The notes beneath the pieces were generated by a model. It made no database searches. It saw nothing but the letters and a program-made list of their open reading frames with translations, and had not been told where the DNA came from. Both the position numbers and the translations under genes were made by a program. This document shows, in pieces, positions 1 to 5,482 of a DNA stretch of 5,482 nt (position 1 is its first letter; each line of letters opens with the position of its first letter). This stretch comes from an uncultured Clostridia bacterium (GTDB lineage Bacteria > Bacillota > Clostridia > UBA1381). The DNA lies in contig CAKSPN010000132.1 in NCBI GenBank assembly GCA_934481375.1, positions 1-5,482 on the forward strand, written 5' to 3'.

Positions 1-1977
1 AGATTGTCGTCCTCATCTTATTATTATGATGAGGACGATAATCTCAAGTATATGCTCAAAAACCGCAAAGCGAAAGAAGTGATAATTTCTGCAGAGGATA
101 TTATAGGATTTAATTTCAGCTCAAAAACTTTGGAATACTATGATAAGGACAAAACTCAGCGTGCAAAGCTTACCTCCGATTACAGGCTTTTGTATAACGG
201 AACTGTTCCGCAGAGAACATATAATGAAAGCATTTTCAAAATATCGGACGGAACGGTTAAGCTTATATCAGAGGACGACGGCTCAACATACAGCGTAGCG
301 TCGATAGAGGAGTGCAAAAACTATTTTATAAAAAGTGCGTCGCTCGACAATGACAAAATAAATATAATATTTGATTTTGAAGTACCGAGATATGAGGTTG
401 ACTGCAACCTGACATATATAAAATTATATGACAGTACGGGAGCATACCTCAATATCTACAAGACGAACGAGTCGGGCGAAAAGAAGATAGATATATCATC
501 GCTTAAAAAGAACAGCATCTTAAGCATTTATGCGCCGTACAATGAATGTGACACGCAGACGGGACTGCCGCTTTCGGATATTAAATATCTGAAAATGACT
601 GTATCGTCGGAAACCGTCAGCGGAAAGGCGGAAAGCTATAACGAAACAAAGCGTACCGCAAAAATAGGCGATAAGGAATACAAAATCGCAAAGAGCAATT
701 ATTTTTCATCGGAGGGCAGTGAGTGGAATTCGCAGGAGAATGAATTTTATCTTGACGCTTACGGACACCTTGCCGCACTTAAGAGCAATTCGGCTTCGTG
801 GAAATACGGATATATCATAAACGCTTATTATGATAAAGCGGCGGATAATGAAAATCTCCCGACAGAGATGATGCTGCTTACTTCAACAGGAAAGAGAACG
901 CGTTTTAATGTAAGCGGCAGCCTGAAAATAAACGGAAAAAGCGTCAAAAGCCGAAATGCACGTGAAATGCTGGCAAATTCGGCAAAAATGGCAAATCCGT
1001 CTTTTGGGCGTTCGCAGGTTATAAAATACAAGACGGACGAAAATGACGCAATCACCGATATACAGACCATAACGGCTTCAATCGGCACGGGTGACGGATA
1101 TACGTCCGATCAGCTCAAAAGATATTCCGATACAAAGGAATACCGCGTTGAAACAGATACAAGAAGACGTGTGCTTTATGATGACGGCGGAGTTTGGAGA
1201 GGTGCGTTTTTTGAGCCGAAGATAATCTTCAGAGTCCCGCTTACGGAAACAACCGATGACCGTAAATATTCAAAGGTTGTTCTTGACGATTCAAAAGGCG
1301 TGATAAAAATGGACGCCTATGATGTCAGTCAGCTTGTTCCGCAGGTAATGGTGTATTATTCGGACTCAACAGCAGAAGAAAGAGCGGTAACTGGATTTAA
1401 CAGTCCTTGCATAGTAATGCTTGATGAAACAAGCCTTGGTGTTAATGAAGATGACGAGCCGGTACTGAACTTTACGGTTGCACAATACGGTACGGTAAAA
1501 GAATATTCTTCAAAAAATCTTCAGCTTTTTGATAATTACAAGCAAGGTCAGTTGTTCTGGCTGTATGAGCAGGACGGATATATAACCAAGGTAGAGCCTA
1601 TTTATGTAAACGGAAAAATCATAGGTCCCGACACACTGCCCGAGCTTACGGAAGATGTTTCATTCTCTGATACGGAGCTTAACCGCTTTGAGGAATGTTA
1701 CAGCATAGTAAACGATTCGGAATTTGTTGTGCAGAGAGGCAATTATACCGGCGACGGATATAATCGTGAAGTACAGACAACAGGCGCATTTATGCATGCG
1801 GAATGGGCGGGCGGAGGCGTTCTGGTGTATGACTATAACGGAGGCAGACCTATAGTGAGAAACGGCTCAATATCCGATTTGAAGCCTGCCGAGTCATACG
1901 GAGCGTCTGCGTCAAAAATGTTTTCGCTTGCGCATCTCGGCGCCGCAAGACAGTACATTATCTACAACGTGGACTAA
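1..1977 (+). CDS. C-terminal part of a large beta-rich, probably surface-exposed protein (5' truncated)
   Basis: The reading frame is open from base 1 to a TAA at 1975-1977, about 658 codons, and no credible start is visible. The first start-like codon is a TTG at base 4 with no room for a ribosome site, so the N-terminus, any signal peptide and any anchoring domains lie upstream. Counting the TTG codon as residue 1, the protein is rich in Ser, Tyr, Asp, Asn and Lys. It has no hydrophobic segment and alternates short beta-like stretches. Patterns I recognise from long secreted or S-layer-type proteins of Clostridia are a YNG turn near residue 64 followed by a VKLISEDDG segment, EFYLDAYGHLAAL near 247 followed by YGYI near 268, and a Gly-rich LVYDYNGG close to the C-terminus that ends YIIYNVD. 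No catalytic motif is apparent. The stop codon overlaps the ribosome site of the GH31 gene, suggesting one transcript. Coding status is secure; the surface role is inference from resemblance, and the family is not named with confidence. Confidence 0.85.
   Translation, partial: RLSSSSYYYDEDDNLKYMLKNRKAKEVIISAEDIIGFNFSSKTLEYYDKDKTQRAKLTSDYRLLYNGTVPQRTYNESIFKISDGTVKLISEDDGSTYSVASIEECKNYFIKSASLDNDKINIIFDFEVPRYEVDCNLTYIKLYDSTGAYLNIYKTNESGEKKIDISSLKKNSILSIYAPYNECDTQTGLPLSDIKYLKMTVSSETVSGKAESYNETKRTAKIGDKEYKIAKSNYFSSEGSEWNSQENEFYLDAYGHLAALKSNSASWKYGYIINAYYDKAADNENLPTEMMLLTSTGKRTRFNVSGSLKINGKSVKSRNAREMLANSAKMANPSFGRSQVIKYKTDENDAITDIQTITASIGTGDGYTSDQLKRYSDTKEYRVETDTRRRVLYDDGGVWRGAFFEPKIIFRVPLTETTDDRKYSKVVLDDSKGVIKMDAYDVSQLVPQVMVYYSDSTAEERAVTGFNSPCIVMLDETSLGVNEDDEPVLNFTVAQYGTVKEYSSKNLQLFDNYKQGQLFWLYEQDGYITKVEPIYVNGKIIGPDTLPELTEDVSFSDTELNRFEECYSIVNDSEFVVQRGNYTGDGYNREVQTTGAFMHAEWAGGGVLVYDYNGGRPIVRNGSISDLKPAESYGASASKMFSLAHLGAARQYIIYNVD
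2..43. repeat. Near-perfect inverted repeat (hairpin) at the left edge, inside coding sequence
   Basis: Bases 2-17 (GATTGTCGTCCTCATC) are the reverse complement of bases 28-43 (GATGAGGACGATAATC) at 15 of 16 positions. The single difference, G6 against T39, would be a G-U wobble in RNA. The 10-base loop at 18-27 is only A and T. In the reading frame the left arm encodes a run of four Ser using all four TCN codons, the loop three Tyr, and the right arm Asp-Glu-Asp-Asp. It is not followed by a T-run and lies within an open frame, so it is not a simple terminator. Confidence 0.85.
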
Positions 1978-1982
1978 AGGAG
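1976..1982 (+). promoter_or_regulatory. Ribosome binding site of the GH31 gene
   Basis: AAAGGAG lies 5 bases before the ATG at 1988 and shares its first two bases with the TAA stop of the upstream gene. It selects the ATG at 1988 over the in-frame ATG at 1928, which lies inside the upstream gene. The overlap of stop and ribosome site suggests translational coupling. Confidence 0.9.
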
Positions 1983-1987
1983 TTTAT

Positions 1988-3688
1988 ATGAAAAAAATCA
2001 CATTCGGAAAACCGGAGGAGTTTGTTCCGTCAAAATTCTGCGACAATTTGAATTATATGGAAACAGCGGTAAAGTACGATACAAGCAAAATAAAAATGAA
2101 GCATACGCCGAAAGGCGTGGTTGTCGAACTTCCGCTTGAACCTGACGAGCAGATTTACGGCTTCGGACTTCAGCTTAAAAGCTTTAATCATACAGGCTAT
2201 AAGCTGACTTTGAGAGTAAATTCCGACCCTGCGGCGAATACGGGCGATACTCATGCGCCCGTACCGTTCTTCGTTACAAATAAGGGTTACGGAATATATT
2301 TCGATACCGCAAGGTATATAGAAGCATATTGCGGCTTTACAAAAAAACAGCGGCGTGAAAATGCGGATAACACCGATATAGCAATAGATACCGATGAACT
2401 CTACAAAAAAAGAGAGAATAGGGAAGAAAAGTATATGACTGTTCTTATTCCGTCTGCGGAGGGAATTGACCTGTATCTGTTCGAGGGCGAAAATATAACG
2501 GACGTTGTTTCGCAGTATAATATGTTCTCGGGCGGAGGCTGTGATGTCCCCGAATGGGGATTGGGCGTGATGTACCGCTGTTTCGGAAGGAGCAATTCAA
2601 AGGACATTCGTGCATTTGCGGATTATTTCAGAACTGCCGAAATTCCGTGCGATATTTTGGGATTTGAGCCCGGGTGGCAAAGCGGCAGTTATCCTTGTAC
2701 GTTTTTATGGGATAACGAGCGATTTCCCGATTACAAAGAGCTTATAGACGAGCTTAAGGCTAAAGGATTTCATATAAACCTGTGGGAACACGCATATATT
2801 GCGCCGCAGTCGCCGCTGTACGGTAAAATGTTTGATTACAGCGGTGATTACGAGGTCTGGAAAGGACTTGTTCCGGATTTTGCCTCTGACGGTGCAAAGA
2901 TATTTTCCGATTATCACAGAGAAAAGCTTGTAAATCTCGGTATAGACGGATTTAAGCTTGACGAATGTGATAACAGCGACTTCCGTGAGGACTGGGGATT
3001 TCCCAACTGCTCCGAATTTCCTTCGGGAGCGGACGGCGAGCAGTATCACAGCCTGTTCGGAGCGCTGTATATGAAAGCGATATTAAAGGCTCTCGGTAAG
3101 GTGAAAACGCTTTCCGAGGTGCGCAGCGCCGGGGCGCTGTGCGCAGGATATCCGTTTGTTCTGTACAGTGATTTATATGACCGAAAGGACTTTTTGCGGG
3201 CGCTTGTAAATTCGGGATTTTCGGGACTTTTATGGGCGCCCGAAATGCGTGAGGCATATTCGGAAAAAGAGCTTATGGGCAGACTGTGGAACGTGATTTT
3301 TTCGCCGCAGTGTGTTATAAACGGCTGGTATTACGAAGAAGTGCCGTGGAAAGGCTTTAATCTTGAAAATGAGGTCAGAAAGGCTCTCACCGAAAGACAT
3401 AAGCTTATTCCGAGACTTAAAAAGGCGTTTGAAGTATATCACAGTACAGGCGTACCGCCCGTAAGAGCATTGGTGATGGATTTCACGGACGATGAGGAAA
3501 CGTGGAATATTGACGATGAGTATATGTTCTGTGATAATCTGCTCGTTGCGCCGTTTACGGCAGATGAAACGGAAAGAAAAGTCTATCTGCCGAATGGCGA
3601 ATGGAAAGACTATTGGAGCGATGAAGTCTTTTCCGGCGGTTGGATTATGGGAAAAGGAGATATTCCCGTATATGAAAAAATAAAGTAA
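1988..3688 (+). CDS. Glycoside hydrolase family 31 enzyme, short atypical form
   Basis: This 566-residue protein is a GH31 retaining alpha-glycosidase. An N-terminal beta-sandwich (about 1-185) contains IYGFGLQLKSF and a PVPFFVTNKGYGIYFDTAR stretch, the usual N-terminal GH31 pattern. The TIM barrel runs from about 188 to 490. It includes FLWDNERFPDYKELIDEL and INLWEHAYIAPQSPLY, then GIDGFKLDECD with the predicted nucleophile Asp325 (codon 2960-2962). The predicted acid/base is Asp395 in LYSDLYDRK (codon 3170-3172), where canonical members have a Ser-Gly-Asp. The small C-terminal beta domain carries DNLLVAPF and VYLPNGEWKDYW. Unlike common alpha-glucosidases or alpha-xylosidases it has FEPGWQ at 226-231 and LLWAPEMREA at 414-423. 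It stops at IPVYEKIK, where most relatives continue into an RAGSIIP segment and a further beta domain. There is no signal peptide, so it is probably cytoplasmic. Substrate is open: alpha-xylosidase, alpha-galactosidase and other GH31 activities are all possible. It sits 10 bases after the preceding gene. Confidence 0.93.
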   Translation: MKKITFGKPEEFVPSKFCDNLNYMETAVKYDTSKIKMKHTPKGVVVELPLEPDEQIYGFGLQLKSFNHTGYKLTLRVNSDPAANTGDTHAPVPFFVTNKGYGIYFDTARYIEAYCGFTKKQRRENADNTDIAIDTDELYKKRENREEKYMTVLIPSAEGIDLYLFEGENITDVVSQYNMFSGGGCDVPEWGLGVMYRCFGRSNSKDIRAFADYFRTAEIPCDILGFEPGWQSGSYPCTFLWDNERFPDYKELIDELKAKGFHINLWEHAYIAPQSPLYGKMFDYSGDYEVWKGLVPDFASDGAKIFSDYHREKLVNLGIDGFKLDECDNSDFREDWGFPNCSEFPSGADGEQYHSLFGALYMKAILKALGKVKTLSEVRSAGALCAGYPFVLYSDLYDRKDFLRALVNSGFSGLLWAPEMREAYSEKELMGRLWNVIFSPQCVINGWYYEEVPWKGFNLENEVRKALTERHKLIPRLKKAFEVYHSTGVPPVRALVMDFTDDEETWNIDDEYMFCDNLLVAPFTADETERKVYLPNGEWKDYWSDEVFSGGWIMGKGDIPVYEKIK

Positions 3689-3692
3689 GGAG
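3687..3692 (+). promoter_or_regulatory. Ribosome binding site of the SGNH hydrolase gene
   Basis: AAGGAG starts within the GH31 stop codon (TAA 3686-3688) and lies 11 bases before the ATG at 3704. The spacing is a little long. A second in-frame ATG at 3710 would be 17 bases away, so 3704 is preferred. Confidence 0.8.
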
Positions 3693-3703
3693 TATTTACA
3701 GCT

Positions 3704-4318
3704 ATGAAAATGATTTTATTTCAGGGAGATTCGATTACGGACGCAGGCAGAAACGAATGGGATATAGGCGCAGGCTATCCTGCGCTTGTCGCCGCAGAGC
3801 TGGGATATAAATATCCGCTCGAATATAAAGTGGAAAACAGAGGAGTAAGCGGAAACAAGTCAATTGATATGCTTGTAAGATGGCGTAAGGATTGTATTGA
3901 TATGAAACCCGACTACGTTACTTTTATGATTGGCGTAAACGATATATGGCACGAAATTGATTTTAATAACGGATTGAGCGCCGATAAATATGAAGTGTTC
4001 TTAAAGATGATGATAGAGGACGTTAAGAATTATCTGCCCGACACAAAGCTGATTATTATGGAGCCGTATATAACTCACGGAACGGCAACAGATAAAAATT
4101 GGGACTTTTTCAGAAGCGAAATGGACAAGCGTATTGCAATTGTACGAAAGCTTGCAGATGAGTATAGCCTTCCCTGTGTGCATTTGCAGGACGAATTTAA
4201 CAAAGCGCTTGAAATCGCTCCCGCCGAAAACTGGACGGGAGAGGGAGTTCACGCCACCTCCGCAGGGCATATGATCATAAAGAATGCATGGTTTAAGGTT
4301 TTTGAAACGATTAAGTAA
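3704..4318 (+). CDS. SGNH/GDSL-family hydrolase, likely carbohydrate esterase
   Basis: The 204-residue product has the size and block order of single-domain SGNH hydrolases. Block I is LFQGDSITDAGR with the nucleophile Ser10. Block II is NRGVSG with Gly50. Block III is MIGVNDIWHE with Asn79. Block V is TGEGVHATSAGH with the catalytic His183. The family normally has Asp-x-x-His in block V; here the first position is Glu180 (GAG at 4241-4243). Ser, Gly, Asn and His otherwise make a complete active site. No signal peptide or membrane segment is present (MKMILFQGDS is already the first strand and block I), so it should be cytoplasmic. Lying between two glycosidase genes with gaps of 15 and 12 bases, it probably removes an ester group, such as acetyl, from the same imported oligosaccharides. 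The sequence alone does not separate sugar deacetylase from a general esterase or lysophospholipase-like activity. Family assignment is firm; substrate is inference. Confidence 0.93.
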   Translation: MKMILFQGDSITDAGRNEWDIGAGYPALVAAELGYKYPLEYKVENRGVSGNKSIDMLVRWRKDCIDMKPDYVTFMIGVNDIWHEIDFNNGLSADKYEVFLKMMIEDVKNYLPDTKLIIMEPYITHGTATDKNWDFFRSEMDKRIAIVRKLADEYSLPCVHLQDEFNKALEIAPAENWTGEGVHATSAGHMIIKNAWFKVFETIK

Positions 4319-4324
4319 AAGGGA
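4317..4324 (+). promoter_or_regulatory. Ribosome binding site of the GH127-type gene
   Basis: AAAAGGGA overlaps the stop codon of the SGNH gene (TAA 4316-4318) and ends 6 bases before the ATG at 4331. It is a weaker match to the anti-Shine-Dalgarno sequence than the two upstream sites (GGGA rather than GGAG), but the spacing is good and no better start is nearby. Confidence 0.65.
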
Positions 4325-4330
4325 ACAGCA

Positions 4331-5482
4331 ATGGAAAATTATAATAAACTGAATGAAATCCGTTTTTCGGAAATAACGCCCGAGGGCTGGCAGAGGGAGT
4401 TTCTTAATGCCGAAAAGAACGGCATGCCGGGAAATCTTCATAAAATCGGATACCCGTTTGATACAAATTGCTGGCGGTATAAAAGTATGGCAAGCGGCGG
4501 CTGGGAGGAATGGTGGCCGTACGAGCAGAGCGGATATTGGATAGACAGTCTTGTGCGCGCATGGGCGCTGCTCGGTGATGACGAAATATACAATATAGTT
4601 AAGCCGTCGATAGAGGGCGCGCTCAGCGGCGGCGACGGATTTATAGGTCCTGAGGAGCTTAAAGCTCACAGCACATACAACAGATGGCCTATAGCGGTTT
4701 TTTTCAGAGCACTGTATGCTTTATGGAGCAAAACGGGCAATGAGGAAATCCTTGAAAAAATGAGGACACATTATCTGAATGACGATGATCCATATACGGG
4801 ACACCGTGATATTGTCAATGTGGAAAGTATGCTTAGATTATACGGGCATTTTAATGATGCCCGATTGCTTGAAAAGGCAAAGAAAGCATATGAAATGTTT
4901 GATTGTTCGGAGGAAAAGCAGTCAAATGCGGCGTCTATGCTGACAGATCAAAAACCGTATCAGCACGGCGTTTCATATAACGAGAAGGCAAAGCTCGCCG
5001 CAATAATGTATACGTATACGGGCGAGAAAAGATATTTGGACGCCGCAGTAAACGGATACAAAAAGATAGACCTTTATCATATGCTCGTTGACGGCGTTCA
5101 CAGCAGCAGCGAGTATACATACGGCAATGAAACAAAGCAGGCTCATGAGTCGTGCGTTATTTCCGATTACACATGGTCTATGGGGTATCTGCTTGAGGCA
5201 ACAGGCAATTCGCAGTATGCGGATAAAATAGAAAAAGCCTGCTTTAATGCGCTGATGGGAGCGATAAGCCCGTATTTCAAAGCCATACAATACTTTTCAA
5301 CGGTAAATCAGGCGATATGCGCAAGAAACAGCACAACCATAGATGATTTTGCAAATACTCCGAAAATGGCGTATCAGCCGCATCATTTTCCGGAATGCTG
5401 TATAGGCAATATAGGACGCGCAATGCCGAATTATATATTGCGAATGTATCAGCGCACCGAGCGGGGAATTGCGGTAAGTCTT
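4331..5482 (+). CDS. GH127-type (DUF1680) glycosidase, beta-L-arabinofuranosidase superfamily (3' truncated)
   Basis: The frame is open from the ATG at 4331 to the window end, giving 384 residues with no stop, so the C-terminus lies outside. The Trp-rich WWPYEQSGYWIDSLVRAW near 61-78 and GDGFIGPEEL near 101-110 match the start of the alpha/alpha barrel of DUF1680 proteins. Characterised GH127 beta-L-arabinofuranosidases use a Cys nucleophile and a Zn site built from a Glu-x-Cys motif and a Cys-Cys pair. The equivalents here are Glu273 and Cys275 in HESC, and Cys356-Cys357 in PECCIGN. Glu261 in SSSEYTYGN is the candidate acid/base. FNALMG near 305-310, VNQAIC near 325-330 and the closing GIAVSL also fit the family, with a beta-sandwich region expected beyond the edge. 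There is no signal peptide, so it is probably cytoplasmic. It likely removes L-arabinofuranose or a similar sugar, but related families GH142 and GH146 share the fold, so exact specificity is uncertain. Confidence 0.9.
   Translation, partial: MENYNKLNEIRFSEITPEGWQREFLNAEKNGMPGNLHKIGYPFDTNCWRYKSMASGGWEEWWPYEQSGYWIDSLVRAWALLGDDEIYNIVKPSIEGALSGGDGFIGPEELKAHSTYNRWPIAVFFRALYALWSKTGNEEILEKMRTHYLNDDDPYTGHRDIVNVESMLRLYGHFNDARLLEKAKKAYEMFDCSEEKQSNAASMLTDQKPYQHGVSYNEKAKLAAIMYTYTGEKRYLDAAVNGYKKIDLYHMLVDGVHSSSEYTYGNETKQAHESCVISDYTWSMGYLLEATGNSQYADKIEKACFNALMGAISPYFKAIQYFSTVNQAICARNSTTIDDFANTPKMAYQPHHFPECCIGNIGRAMPNYILRMYQRTERGIAVSL

Noticed and set aside
4..6. TTG as a true start codon of the first gene
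   Set aside because: Only three bases precede it, the frame is open to base 1, and the encoded residues look like mid-protein sequence with no signal peptide. The gene is better read as truncated on the left.
1093..1762. Three identical 10-mers GACGGATATA (1093, 1573, 1753)
   Set aside because: All encode the same Asp-Gly-Tyr triplet in the same frame with preferred codons, and spacing is irregular. Best explained by codon bias, not by a DNA repeat element.
1928..1987. In-frame ATG at 1928 as an earlier start of the GH31 gene
   Set aside because: It lies inside the upstream gene, has no ribosome site, and the added 20 residues do not resemble GH31. The ATG at 1988 has a strong AAAGGAG site 5 bases upstream.
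2705..3257. Overlapping minus-strand open frames of 114 and 101 codons
   Set aside because: Both are antisense to the GH31 catalytic barrel. They have no visible domain and composition typical of shadow frames.
3492..3683. Plus-strand 63-codon frame within the GH31 3' end
   Set aside because: It lies in another frame over conserved GH31 residues (DNLLVAPF, VYLPNGEW) and has no ribosome site or recognisable product.
4001..4669. Minus-strand open frame of 222 codons
   Set aside because: It lies opposite two well-supported genes with intact catalytic motifs, spans their junction, has no recognisable family pattern, and is Cys-, Leu- and Arg-rich as expected of antisense translation.
5008..5019. 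12-bp perfect palindrome GTATACGTATAC
   Set aside because: It is an isolated match inside coding sequence (Tyr-Thr-Tyr-Thr), with no second copy or promoter context. A regulatory operator there is not supported.
4935..5290. Minus-strand frames of 66 and 105 codons opposite the GH127-type gene
   Set aside because: They are antisense to the Glu-x-Cys region of a clear enzyme gene, with no supporting signals.

Overview
The window is a compact, single-direction gene cluster on the + strand. It looks like part of a carbohydrate-utilisation locus from a Gram-positive anaerobe of the Clostridia (gut or rumen type). That assignment is inference. It rests on Shine-Dalgarno sites fused to stop codons (AAAGGAG, AAGGAG), heavy use of ATA, AGA and GGA codons mixed with CCG, TCG and GCG, and a first gene whose sequence style resembles the long beta-rich surface proteins of uncultured Clostridia. 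There are four genes with gaps of only 10, 15 and 12 bases. No gene is supported on the minus strand. The window shows no RNA gene, mobile element, CRISPR array, promoter or terminator.

Layout. (1) Bases 1-1977 hold the C-terminal part of a large, probably extracellular, beta-rich protein whose beginning lies outside the window. (2) Bases 1988-3688 encode a short family GH31 glycosidase with recognisable nucleophile and acid/base regions but several motifs unlike textbook alpha-glucosidases or alpha-xylosidases. (3) Bases 3704-4318 encode a small SGNH/GDSL-type esterase. (4) Bases 4331 to the window end encode the first 384 residues of a GH127-type (DUF1680) enzyme, the beta-L-arabinofuranosidase superfamily, including its Glu-x-Cys and Cys-Cys zinc/catalytic motifs; it runs off the right edge.

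How they may work together (inference). None of the three enzymes starts with a signal peptide, so they probably act in the cytoplasm on imported oligosaccharides: GH31 removes an alpha-linked sugar, GH127 an L-arabinofuranosyl-like sugar, and the SGNH enzyme an ester group such as acetyl. That fits a decorated plant cell-wall glycan (arabinose-bearing hemicellulose or pectin). The first gene product would be a surface protein made from the same transcript. No transporter or regulator is in view.

The most unusual points are a near-perfect 16-bp inverted repeat at the extreme left edge inside the first coding region, a GH31 enzyme that lacks the usual C-terminal part and carries atypical active-site motifs, and a Glu in place of the usual Asp in the last catalytic block of the esterase. 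I did not see a clearly new biological system. The closest candidate is the enzyme combination itself.
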